From NCBI GenBank assembly GCA_026120185.1, contig JANUWF010002061.1, forward strand, positions 186,001 to 250,000: DNA of 64,000 nucleotides, given 5' to 3'. The translations under genes and the position numbers were made by a program. Positions 36,030-47,484 of this stretch are shown one piece after another. This DNA is from Voacanga thouarsii (Eukaryota; Streptophyta; Magnoliopsida; Gentianales; Apocynaceae). Under the pieces are notes generated by a model that worked only from the letters and a program-made list of their open reading frames with translations, made no database searches and was not told the origin of the DNA. How positions within the stretch are numbered: the first letter of the stretch is position 1; the number at the start of each line of letters is the position of its first letter.

Positions 36030-39000
36030 ATGGGTAGAGGGAAGTTCAAGGGGAAGCCCACTGGTCGCCGCCAATTCTCCACTCCTGAGGAGATGAGTAT
36101 GTTTCTCTCTTTCTTTGGGCTCTATTATTAACTGATGTGCATAAATTTATATGTATTAGATAACGTTTTTGTTTTGTTGGTGGTGTTGGAATTTCATAGA
36201 AATTGACCGTTTGTATTTGAGTATCCGACTGATCAATTAGATCGGATCGTTTTATTATTTGAATGTTAAGGGCTTATCTGATTGACTTCATTGCTTGTTT
36301 AGTTTTGGGTTTCACAGGGGTTTTCGTTTTTCACTTACTGAGTTTCTGTTTTGAATTGGTGCTCGACTTTGGATGTGGCTATACTTGGTTTAATATGAGA
36401 TTGTCAATGGGTGTTGAGTTGATGGGTTTGAACAACTCATCAAAGGTCCCCCCCCCCCCCCCAACCACCACCCTCCAAAAAAAAACCCAAAATAAATGGT
36501 CATCTGATCCTAATAGTTTTATATAGTAGGGATATTTGGAAAATTTTGGTCTACTGTTTATCACATGCTTTAACAAGCGGTAGGACTCCATGCCAAACCC
36601 CAACCTTCCTTGGAATTTTGGTGACATGCTTATGTTTTACTTCCCTTTGCAATATGTTAAATTGATCTTGTATATGCCTGTAGAATGTGGAAACATTGGC
36701 TTGTTTTCTATTTACTTATGTGTGAATGCCTTGGATATTAGCATTTAGTTGGGTTTCTAGTTGATGGCATGTAGTGGTTTGTTGGAGTTTAATGTTAGTT
36801 AGACTCCAAGATAATGGGAGGTGAGATATCTCTTTTGCAGTCTTTGTGAAGATCGTTATGATTCTAACTAGGAATTGATTGAGGGTTAGATCACTAGTTG
36901 CTTTCAACAATAGGTTTTGATCTCCACATTTATGGCTATGCCTTTATGTTGTAGAAATATGTAAACAAAGTGAATTGGGGTATATGTGGGGTTTAATTCC
37001 TTAGGTTTTGTGGTTTGTTTCCTTAGGTTTACCTGTTAGTGTTAGCCTGCAAATAAAGGAATTTGTGTGCATCAGTATTCTTTTGGAAGAAGATTTAATA
37101 TGATTTAAGTTGCACATTTATTTCATTAAATACTTCATTCAAGTTTTCAAGGGTGGGAGGGAAAGCTATTTGATTCTGCTTCATTCAGAAGTATGGACCT
37201 CAGGATAATTGTAATAGACTAATTTATTTTAGTCCTTATAATCTTTACTACATAGAGAAGGGATGTCAGAGAGAGGGTGGGAGGAATGAGTGGAGATAGA
37301 GAGCCTTTGTTTTAGTGCTACTTTGCTGTTAGTCTTAGCCTTATATATCCTTTGATAGAAGGGACTACACTTGATTTGGTTTATGGTAATTGTCAAATCT
37401 GCATCTAGCACTTCCATTCTATTTTTGTTAGTTTCTTGGAAGTAAATAGTTCTCTTAATCTTTACACTTCTGCATGACAAGAGGGCTTCCTTTATCCAAA
37501 GTGAGTATTTGGGGAATTTGGGTCCAGAAGAGGGCTGGGGTTTTGCTGGGTGTGCGGTAAGACTTGAAAAGGTAAATGCTAGTACATGTCCAAGTTATCT
37601 GAGGTGTAGAGTGGGAGAAACACTAGGGAAATTGCTTAAGATAAAAATATCTACAAAATCAATAAGTGAAAAACTAATTTTTTGTAGGAGGTTGAGGATA
37701 TTGGCATGATGGGAAGATAGTTGCCGATGTGTGTTTATGTTGTTGCTGCTCTCCTACAGGAGGGGCCTGCTGCTGGAAGGAAGAACTAAGTGGGGTTAAG
37801 GTTTTCTAACTTATCAAGTGACATCAGAGTTTCGCTTTTTGCAACTGCACCCTGAAGCTTCCATGGAATATCAAATGACTCTAGAATCTCATCTTATTGT
37901 CAAGTCTTCTCATGTCGTCTACACTTCCATTCGGTTTTGACCTTGCAGAAATTATCATTTTTCCCCCTTGTAGATGTTTCTTAAGTATTTGAAGGACTCA
38001 TTGATTATCTCATTCTCATGAACTTGATGTATCTTTGCATATATCTCTCCTGTTTTTAATCAAGTATATGGCTTGTCTGCTGATACAAAAATTTTGTGGT
38101 ACAGAGAGTATTTGATGCTTGGAAACATATCTGTTCCTGGCATTCATATCCATATCACTACAACATATGGGAACATATTTGTTAAATACACTGGTCATTC
38201 TTTTATAGATACCATTATTATAAAAAAAATTAATTGGAGGTTTTTTTTTTTTTTTTTTTTGGTGGGGTGCTTCTTTTAGTTCCTATTGCATCACGTAGAA
38301 TTTTGTTCCTTATGTGGTATATTGATTTAATGAAATTTCTTGGTTTACCCTTCCGGAATGTTGCAGTGGCTGGCACATCTTCTCGTCCTCGCACATTCAA
38401 GCAGGTAATATATTTGCTTTTAATTTTTACCAATGATATTCACTATAGGAGTTTTTTTTTTGCTTATAACTTTTACTTTTGTTTGATTTTTTCCCCCCTC
38501 TCACATTTGGGGTGCAAAAGAAATGGGAATGGTATGGAAATGGTTATGATGATGTGATATGCCTTTATTTGAAATACCTGACTTGGCAGGGATGTGGACA
38601 TAAGCCAATGGGCTTTCTCTTGCTACCCTTGTACATATTTGGGAATATCCAAATGGCTTTAAGTGTCTTAACCCCTATCTTCCTTTTGTGTTCTTCATTG
38701 ATGGTCGTTTCTTTTTCTAAATAAATGATTAAGGGCAATGAGCTTGCATCGGATCTGTATCATTATGGAAATAATCTTGTGATGCTCGTATAGCTGCACT
38801 TTTCATGCATGTTGTTTTCTTTAACCTGTTGATGCCTTCAGGAAGAAGCAGAAGATGAAGAAGAGGAGAGGTCTGAAGAAGAGTCTGGTGAGGAATCTGA
38901 AGAAGAAACAGCGGTCAGTATACAGTAATTGTTTGTTCATGGATACTGTATTTTGGCAGATGATATTCTCAGTGTTTCATGTGGTTTCTGCTTCTTTCTG

Positions 39001-41380
39001 AAGTGGTTCAAACTTTGCTTTTGCTTTTTCCCATACAGAAGCGAAAAGGTACTCAGGGTATTATTCAGATTGAGAATCCCAATTTGGTTAAGCCAAAAAG
39101 TGTGAAAGCTAGAGATGTTGATGTAAGCCACGCAAATTAGTCACATGAGATTTCTATTTTCTTTCATTATCTCCTGAGTCTTTTTTTTTCCCTTTCCTCC
39201 CGCAGATTGAAAAAACAACTGAACTTTCAAGGCGTGAAAGGTATGTGAATGGATATCCCTGACTCCCTGTCATGCAAGGGTGTTTCTAATAATGTTGTCT
39301 AGCGATATCTGATAAGTTCTTGATTTTCACATTCCCTCCCTTTTGTCCATTTAATTGATGTTTCTTCGGCTGTTACACTCGTGTACTTCCTCAGTAACTG
39401 ACGAAGGAATATGTCCTTTAAATTGCAGCATCATTTTGCTGACGTCATATATCTATCTTCATTTCTTTTGCCAGTCTCCAACAAGAGTAAATGGCTTTTG
39501 TGTGTCGAGTTTCAATTGGTCGAAAATTGTAATTATCTGGTGAAGAGTTGCTATGTTTTAAACAATGAGAAATTTGTTTGAAAAAAAGTATAATCTTCTG
39601 AATTAGGGGTTGTAGTTTGTAAACAACCAATATTTACTGAACTCAAATTGGACGAGCTTTAGTTGTCAAATTTACTTTAGTACCAGCTCTCCGTATGTTT
39701 GCCCTGCACCTAATATTTCATGTATCTGGTGGAACTACACTAGGAGATCGAGTCAACTGGGGAAACAAGTCAGCATTTCTCTTCTCCCAAATTATTGTAG
39801 TTTATTTTGCATATTTTAAGTCTCATATTCTTGTTATTTTTGAATTCGTTGTATCTCTTCCTTTATTAAAAGATTTATCTTATGTCCATGCTAACCAGCG
39901 ACATACCAATGAAATGCTAAACCATAAGATTACTTGTAGGTATACCTTTTTTAGAGTTTTAGTGTTAAGAAATTTCTACAAGCTTTTTTATTTTCAATCA
40001 GAGTTTCTATTTGCTTTTGATGTTTGGAAGTTAAAGAGGCATATGAATGATACTGCGATTGGTGCTGAAGTTTCATGTCTGTTTAAATAGTTTCTGGAAT
40101 TTAATAAAATCTTCTTGTTTGTAGAGAGGAGATAGAAAGACAGAAGGCTCATGAAAGGTATATGAGGCTCCAGGAACAAGGGAAAACAGAACAAGCGAGG
40201 AAAGATTTAGGTATGCTCTCACTTTGTGCTTTTGAGCAAGTGAGTTGGTGCAGTTTTACAATGTTAGCGTTGGTCTTGTTGGAGATGCTATTACACTTTT
40301 GATGGCAATTTGGATAATGATGATAGCTTTTACTCTTGTTATTTGGTTGGCTGTGCTTACCAGTTTGTATGTGATGTCTATGCCATAGGTGCTATTTACT
40401 ACACTGCTTATGTGAAATAGGATTATTGGGATGTTTGGTGAATCCTTGCCAATCATTGTGTTGCATGTTGCTGATTGTAGTTCAATCGCAAAATCTTTCT
40501 GTAAATATATGCATTGAACATCAAAGTTCATCAGATTTGCTAGGTGTCAAGCAATTATGAATCATGAGAATACTTCCAGTTATGTCGATCTCCACAGTAT
40601 GTGCAAAATAGGTATAGTTGAATATTGATTGCTGGATGAACCTAAAAAATAGCGCTGGTATGGTAGGTGAATTTTTTGGCAATGTTTAAAGCAACTAATG
40701 TGATATGCTGTCTAGGACTAAGTGAAGTTTTCGTTTAAGTTTGAACATATAGGGTTGTGTTATACCAACCAACAACCAACATGGTACCTTATTTCTATGG
40801 GATATAAGGTAAGGTTATCTTCTTGTGCCAAATTATCTTGTCATATCAAGTCTTGATGAGCTATTGATTAGGGTCCATATGTGTAGTAGATTCAAGTATT
40901 TCAAACCATTGACACACCAAAGAAGATTTTGCTTAGTTTAATGATCTATCTTGATTCTTAAATGCTGAAAATTGGTAACTCTTCTTCAATCATTCCTCTT
41001 TTCCTTTTCTTTCACATAATTGTTTTTATCTTTGTGCACAAGTAATATGTTGTGTGAAAAGTTTTTTGCATGAGAGTGATTACCTTCTTATTCTGAATTT
41101 TTATAGTGAGATTACTTTTTCACTCTATTATTCTTCTCATTGTTGTCTCGATCGTCCTCCTTTTAGAACGCTTGGCTCTTATACGCCAACAAAGAGCAGA
41201 GGCAGCCAAAAAACGAGAGGAGGAGAAAGCTGGTATACTTTCTTAATAGCCTAATAAGTTGTCTAAATTTGCTATTATTTCTTTGTTTGTTTTAAGCTGA
41301 TTCTACCTTCCCCCCCCCCCCCCCAAAAAAAATGTTTTAATACAGCAAAGGAGCAGAAGAAGATGGAAGCTCGCAAATGA
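36030..41380 (+). CDS. PDAP1/PP28-like 28 kDa heat- and acid-stable phosphoprotein homologue
   Basis: Eight coding exons join in frame: 36030-36096, 38367-38404, 38842-38913, 39039-39122, 39206-39240, 40125-40210, 41167-41232, 41346-41380, for 160 aa. The N-terminus MGRGKFKGKPTGRRQFSTPE is the family signature. A very acidic segment follows (EEAEDEEEERSEEESGEESE, residues about 36-58), then KRKGTQGIIQIENPNLVKPK, and a Lys/Arg/Glu-rich helical tail (SRREREEIERQKAHERYMRL) to the end EQKKMEARK. This is the casein-kinase-substrate phosphoprotein PP28 family, found in plants and animals. The plant role is not established. Ser residues in the acidic block are typical casein kinase II sites by context. 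The gene is flanked by two related Copia elements in divergent orientation. It looks intact; the first intron is large (2.3 kb). Confidence 0.93.
41310..41324. repeat. Poly-C run in PDAP1-like intron 7
   Basis: About 15 consecutive C bases followed by A bases, 21 bp before the last exon. A similar C run is at 36448-36462 in intron 1. Such runs are prone to length errors in sequencing. Confidence 0.9.
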
Positions 41381-42084
41381 TGTTCATGTCAAGTTTATTG
41401 CGTTTCCATGGTAGAAAAAAAATTATTAGTCGGTTTTGAATTAAGAATTATTATCATAAACTTGTGATGGAATTGTTAAAGCCGTTGTTTCTTTAAAGCT
41501 AGTCCATCTTGGGGGCTATTAGAAAAAATAGAAGAGTTAAGTTGAATATTTGTAAACAAAGATACTATTTATTTGTCTAATGCTATGAACACTTCCATGA
41601 AATTCATGGCATCCTCTGTAGTTCCTCATCTGTAGTTTTACGGGAAAGAACTAAGCAGTTGAGACTTGCATGGATATCTTGGCCCTCGTTTCTACCATGC
41701 CCCGAGTTTGAGTGCGATAGTGGACTCGCAGGACAAGCGCACCAGGGGAAACTTTGAATTAAAATGTGACATTTCGAATCCAATTGACGTCTTTATACAC
41801 TATTCAAGTTTAAGCAACAGTTAATTTGTATCAAAAGGAAATAAAAAGGATTTGAAGTTTTTCCAACTATTTGAAATATATGTAGACCTTTCTCATATTA
41901 GAACATTAGATCATTAACCCAACATAAATATTTAGGGGACTCAAGTAGAATGCATAATTACTTCAAAACATTTTAAGCCTTTTAAGTCTTCGAAATTTCA
42001 ATTTTGCTGAGGAAGATTAGTGCATGTCTTAATCTGTGAAGGATTACTTGCTATTAACTCGTAAAGCTTCAAAAAATATATATA
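41381..42084. other. PDAP1-like 3' UTR and short intergenic stretch
   Basis: Probable 3' UTR to about 41600-41650, then unremarkable DNA up to a TA-rich patch where Copia element 3 is inserted. No gene seen. Confidence 0.5.
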
Positions 42085-42454
42085 GGTTATGAATTATTGG
42101 AATCTCCATTAATTAGTGGAGGCTCCACTAATTATGGATTTATGTGAATAATTAGAGAAGATTTTTACGGATGTCCACCATTTAGTGGAGACACCACTAA
42201 TTAAGATTAGTGGAAGATGATGTATGCCATGATGTAATCCACTAATTAGAGCTCTATAAATAGAGCTATTCTCTAAGCTTATAATACACCATTATTTTTG
42301 TAAAAGAAAGATTAGTGAAAAAAAGATTAGAGAAATAATTGTGAGAGAAAGAAAGAGAGAAGTTTGAAGAGAAATTCTTGTGTAAAGAATAGTTAGAGTT
42401 TTCTTAGTGTGTAGTGTGTAGATTTTATTCTAACACTACCCTAATTTTATAACA
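42085..42454 (+). repeat. 5' LTR of Copia element 3
   Basis: 370 bp, more diverged from its partner than the LTRs of element 2. It has extra GA-rich bases near 42340-42390 and a T-to-G change at its first base. Confidence 0.85.
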
Positions 42455-42479
42455 CGTTATCAGTACGAGTCTCTGCCAT

Positions 42480-43070
42480 TATTAAAGCCAGAAGACAGGT
42501 ACACATTTATTGATCTCGCTAAATTCGAATTTGTAGCCCTTGATATTTCAGAAAAAAAAAATTTATATGTTATAAAGAACTGCATCTAAATGCTAAAAAA
42601 AGGAGATCCATATGTCATGTGGATAAAAAGAAAGATTTGACCACCTGAAGATGGTCGTACTACCCACTGCACGGTATGAATGGTTGCACCTGAAGTTGCA
42701 AGATTGTAAAACCGTGAACTCCGTGATGTATAAAACTACATCTTAGTTAAAAATTTTACGGAGAAAAAGTTACTGATGAAATTATATTGGAGAAGACATT
42801 CTCCACTTTTCATGTCCTACAGTAACAATATCGAGAAAAATGGTATCCAAAATTGACAGCTTTAACATGAGTTATTATTGAGAAATCATGAAGCCAGATG
42901 AACTGGCTCAACAAAGACTCCTAAGTGAATGCTGGTTGGCTCCAGTAGAAGCCATCGTTATAGTCGTAGTTGTGGCAGTGGCCGTGGTTATGGTCATGGA
43001 CACACTCGATATTTCCCTTATCAAAGAGAAATACTGGCCACCTGAAGTGGAACAGAAAAGATAATAAGGG
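42480..43070 (+). pseudogene. Copia element 3 gag remnant
   Basis: Collinear with element 2 gag (region coding KLEFVALDIS, then the segment around the capsid and the Arg/Gly-rich stretch), but with many deletions and frameshifts. Similarity fades after AACAGAAAAGATAATAAGGG at about 43050-43070, before the zinc knuckle. No usable frame. Confidence 0.75.
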
Positions 43071-43119
43071 AAAAAGATATTTCCATTAATAATAAGCATC
43101 ACATCTTTTATTCATATCA

Positions 43120-44459
43120 CTAGTGTTCATATGAACTTGATGATACATGCTTATAGTTGCTCTTTTGTAATTGAGCTGACAAATGTAAGATGAAAGTTTG
43201 TAATTGTTCTTTTTCAATATTTACATTAGAGGAAGACAAACAATTAGTAATTATGGACTTCAGCTCCTCTTTTTCGACATCCTCCTCCTTTTCTTTCCCC
43301 TTTGAGCCAGCATCGAGACTAGCAGCAGAATTAGCCGTAAAATTACTGCGAAATGAGTCTTGAGATTTTATGATCTCCTTAAGTTTATTATAATTAATTT
43401 TCTTATTATATTTGGCCTTGAAGCATGCTTATCTCAATTTCTGTGTTTGGTCCTCTAACTGCGTATTAGGACTTTCTTCCACCAACTGTTTTTCACATTC
43501 CAGTATCGCAATGGCTTCTTTCAACTTCTTCTCAGCCACATGTCCTCCTTCTTCTTTATTTTGCATCTCCTGTAAATCGAAGTGATATCATCGGTTATTT
43601 ACTTATAAATCTTTCATAGTTTCATACTTGCAAATTATAAATATTTATGAGAGAGAACCTGAACATTCTTGATTATGGTCTCCAAGCTCACCAACTTCCT
43701 GTGAGGCCATCGACGAATTCCTAACTCCCTACATCTTTTCTTGAGACGGGTTATGCCAATATTCAATTCTTTGGCTGCGCTTTTGATTGGTAGGTAAAAG
43801 TATTGCGAAATTGTTTCTCTTGATAGTGTCTGGGAGTTATTGCCCTTCTTCTCTCTCTGTCTCTTAATCATCTTCTTCTCCCCAGGAATTTTGTCTGCAA
43901 TAATATCTTGAACTTCAATATTATGCATTTCATGAGTACTTACTCCAACCTCGTTGCCAAGACCAGTCATTATTTCTCCTAGAAAAAGAAAATAATATCA
44001 GTAAAGGTAATACCATTCAAAATCCATGTTTAAATGTATAATAACCTGGAAACATATTCTGGCTTTGTTCAAAATCCATTAGAGAGTAGAAAGGATTATG
44101 CACAAGCATATCCTCATTCAAAGGAATAGCATCAAGAGGAACCGTATCAAAAGCAGTCTCTTGTAGGGGCAGATCAACTTGGTCCAAAGCAGTATGTTCA
44201 AAACTTCCACTGATTTACATCAAAAACAAACCAAAAGAGAGTTTAATTTCATTATCAAGCATACTAAAAACAAATGGAAGCCCTCAAAGGTATCTCACCT
44301 GAAATTAGGAGGAAGCGGTTGGTTTGGAAAGGAAAACATATCAAAATCTTCTACGTTCGAATTAGGCAGAAGCGGTTGGTTTGGAAAGGAAAATACATCA
44401 ACATCTGCTGCAGAAATCGAGTCAAAATTTGACCATGTCTCAAATGAATTACGAGTCTC
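43120..44459 (-). pseudogene. RKD: RWP-RK domain (RKD) gene inside Copia element 3, one premature stop
   Basis: Minus-strand exons: 44459(or further 5')-44299, 44209-44046, 43978-43659 and 43569-43120. GT-AG borders and phases agree at all three introns (89, 67 and 89 bp), giving about 364 codons. Exon 1 codes ETRNSFETWSNFD and a duplicated FSFPNQPL phrase. Exon 2 is acidic (EHTALDQVDLPLQET, NPFYSLMDFEQSQNMFPG). Exon 3 holds the RWP-RK domain: SQYFYLPIKSAAKELNIGI, KKRCRELGIRRWPHRKLVSL. Exon 4 has the RKD coiled-coil tail (KKLKEAIAILECEKQLVEE, QTQKLR). One stop, TAA at 43431-43429, replaces the Gln of the conserved LRQACFKA motif; the frame is then open 102 more codons to TAG at 43122-43120. 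No ATG is seen in frame upstream of exon 1 (a TAA lies 24 nt beyond the probable acceptor), so the 5' end is missing or in another exon. RKD proteins are nuclear transcription factors of egg cell and early embryo. Confidence 0.87.
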
Positions 44460-44720
44460 CTGCTTTGTGATTTTTGTTTTTGATGTTTACTAATGACTGA
44501 TAACTGAGATATATATCGATACATATATATATATATATATATATATCTGTATGAGGAAGAAGAAGAGGTATATGGTAGGTAGAGGGTCGGAGGAGAAGAA
44601 AAGACAAGAGAGGAAGAGGAAAAGTCGGTACCGGGAATAGTGAAAAAAAAGGAGATATTTTTCTTGGCATTTCCTACTTGTCATCATTTTCTTATATTTA
44701 TTTTCTTATTCTCTTGTGAA
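44460..44720 (-). promoter_or_regulatory. Possible RKD upstream region carried into the Copia element
   Basis: Lies between the first recognised RKD exon and the point where Copia sequence resumes. It contains an (AT)n run at 44516-44547 and a pyrimidine-rich stretch on the minus strand (44550-44670) resembling a plant 5' leader. It may hold the promoter or first exon of the captured gene; nothing in it can be assigned firmly. Confidence 0.35.
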
Positions 44721-46710
44721 ATCATTATTCCCTAAATTAGGGGGAGAACAGAAACAGTACAAGAAAGATCGTGATTGGACAACATCATTAAATTATCTTG
44801 ATCCGCATACAAGCGCGTGTGAACTTGAAGTTCAAAAGATAATTCATTTGTAAAGCATTGCAAATCAAATGCCAGATGCTTTTGTTGACTCTAGAAGAGT
44901 AACAAAATCGCATATGCTAGCTATAAATGCTCCTATTCTAATTGAAGTTCCAATAGAACAAAAGATTTTACATATAGCTGCTGAGCCAAAAGTATGCCAG
45001 AAGCATGGCCGACCTCTTGGTTCTAAAGATAAAAATCCTCGAAAGAAGAGAGGATTAATGGTCCAAATGATCATATTAAAGCAAAGAATGATAAAGACCA
45101 AGAGAAAACTTATGACAAAGAACCAGACATAAATGAAAGTAACACTGAAATTTCTATCCATTATACCACTTCCGGTAGAAGTTGGAATCGGATAGAAACT
45201 GTTATTGATAATATATTTGTATACAATATATCTCTTGATGTTACACAGGATAATGATGATTCTGAACCAATATCAGTTGATGAATGTCGGCAAAGAAAAG
45301 ATTGGCTGGAATGGAAAGATGCGATTCAATCGGAGTTAAATGCACTAACACAACGTGAAGTCTTCGAACCTGTAGTCTGAACACCAGAAGGTGTAAAACT
45401 TGTTGGCTACAAATGAATATTTGTACAAAAGCGTAATGAAAAGAGTGAAATCGTTCGATATAAAGCGCGATTAGTAGCCCAAGGTTTTTCACAAAGACCA
45501 GGTATTGATTATGATGAAACTTATTCTCCTGTTGTTGATGCTATTACACTCCGATATCTTATCAGTTTGACAGTACATGAAAAGATAGATATGCGCCTAT
45601 TAAATGTTGTCACTGCTTACTTGTATGGAAATTTAGAAAATGATATTTACATGAAAATCCCCAAAGGATTTCATATGCCAGAAGCATATACACATTATCC
45701 TCGTGAAAATTACTCCATCAAATTGCAAAAATCATTATATGGCCTGAAGCCATCTGGGCGCATGTGGTTCAATTATCTTAGAGAATATTGATTGAAAGCG
45801 AGATTTAAAATGACCAGGTATGTCTATGCGTTTTTATTAAGAAATCTGGTTCTAAATTTGTGATATTAGCTATATATGTTGATGATTTTAATCTTATTGG
45901 AACTCTTGAAGAGCCCCAAGAAACAATTGATTATTCGACATCAAGGATGGTCGTAAAAGTATACTTTGTCTTGGTTTACAAATTGAACATTTGGCAAGTA
46001 GAACATTTATTCAACATATACAGCAAAAGTTTTAAAAATATTTGACATGGACAAAGCACATCCATTGAGTATTCCAATGATCATTCGATCATTAAATGTG
46101 GATAAAGATCCTTTCCGACCTCAAGAAAATGATGAAGAACTCCTTGGTCCTGAAGTACCATATCTCAGTGCAATTGGTGCATTAATGTATCTTGCTAATA
46201 ATACACGACCTGATATTGCTTTTGCTGTCAATTTATTAGCAAGATTTAGTTATTCACCAACACGACGACATTGGAATGGAATTAAACAAGTCATTCGATA
46301 TCTCCAAGCAGCTACTTCTTTAAATCATACTGAAATTATAGCCATTCATGAAGTAAGTCGAGAATGTGTATGGATAAGATCCATGATTCATTATATCCGA
46401 TAAAATTGTGGATTATCATCAATCAAAGATATTCCAACTCCTCTTTATGAAGACAATGCAGCTTGCATAACTCAATTACGAGGATGATATATTAAAGGAG
46501 ATCGGACAAAACATATTTCACCAAAATTCTTCTTTACTCATGAACTTCAGAAGAAAGGTGAAATTGATGTGTTACAAATTCGGTCATGTGATAACCTCGC
46601 AAATATTTTTACGAAGACTTTACCGACTGTAACATTTGAGAAGTTGAGATATAAAATCGGTATGCGTCGGTTTAAAGATTTAAAGGAATCATCTCATCAG
46701 GGGGAGTAAT
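44720..46710 (+). pseudogene. Copia element 3 RT and RNase H remnant
   Basis: Copia similarity resumes with TCATTATTCCCTAAATTAGG at 44723-44743. It passes through the region before RT (IPDAFVDSRRV-like sequence near 44870), then RT (RYKARLVAQGFSQRPGIDYD at about 45455; LYGLKPSGRMWFNYL) with an intact YVDD at 45875-45886. The RNase H region has [21 protein letters not shown] deletion after QVIRYLQ (near 46310) removes its middle. Several stops and frameshifts. It can encode no active polyprotein. Confidence 0.85.
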
Positions 46711-46832
46711 AAACAGACATATAGAATAGCGTACTCTTTTTCCTTCACTAGTTTTTTTTCCCACTGGTTTTTATCTAGTAAGGTTTTAACGAGGCATATT
46801 CTTTATGTAATGGATGGACATCTAAGGGGGAG

Positions 46833-47160
46833 TGTTATGAATTATTGGAATATCTATTAATTAGTGGAGGCTCCACTAATTATGGATTTATGTGAATTAT
46901 TAGAGAAGATTTTTATGGATGTCCACCAGGGATACCACTAATTGGGATTAGTGGAAGATGATGTATGCCATGATGTATTCCACTAATTAGAGCTCTATAA
47001 ATAGAGCTATTCTCTAAGCTTGTAATACACCATCATTTTGCGAAAGAAAGATTAGAGAAAATTGTGAGAGAAGAGAAAGAGAGAAATTCTTGTGTAAAAT
47101 AGTTAGAGTTTTATTCGTGTATAGTGTGAAGATTTTATTCTAACACTACCCTAATTTTAT

Positions 47161-47164
<4 letters not shown>
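46833..47164 (+). repeat. 3' LTR of Copia element 3
   Basis: 332 bp from TGTTATGAATTATTGG to ATTTTATAACA. It directly follows the polypurine tract and runs straight into an (AT)n tract (47165-47194). Confidence 0.88.
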
Positions 47165-47198
<34 letters not shown>

Positions 47199-47484
47199 AA
47201 AAATCATGAAAAACACCCCTTCTTCCCCATCTCCCCTCTCAAGAAGCAAAAAAAAAAAAAAAAAGTAATTAGCAGAAAACTAAATAAAAATTATTTCAAT
47301 TATCTTCGGCCAAATGTGAAATCCTTTTTTTTTTAATATAAATTTTTGAGGTACAAATTCGAGTCCATAAGATTTCTAAGGGAATGCCACATGGCCCGCT
47401 TCTGTTGAGCAACATGACCGACCCGGAGAGTTGGCAAAATAAGATAGTTCTGTGCACATCGGTGTCGACGGGCATCAGAAAGTC

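Larger units (their letters stand above)
42085..47164 (+). mobile_element. Copia element 3 carrying an antisense RKD gene
   Basis: LTRs at 42085-42454 (370 bp) and 46833-47164 (332 bp) share TGTTATGAATTATTGGA (first base changed in the 5' copy) and ATTTTATAACA ends. PBS-region sequence CGTTATCAGTACGAG follows at 42455, and the polypurine tract AAGGGGGAG precedes the 3' LTR (46824-46832). Same family as element 2. Left of about 43070 the internal region matches element 2 gag, badly decayed; right of about 44720 it matches the late integrase, RT and RNase H part. Between these, element 2's zinc knuckle, protease and integrase core (about 1.7 kb) are absent and about 1.65 kb of RWP-RK gene sequence stands there on the minus strand. 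The insertion lies in TA repeats, so the target duplication cannot be judged. Confidence 0.88.

Noticed and set aside
42080..47169. Target duplication for Copia element 3
   Set aside because: Both flanks are TA repeats (ATATA and TATAT), so a 5-bp match cannot be told from the background.
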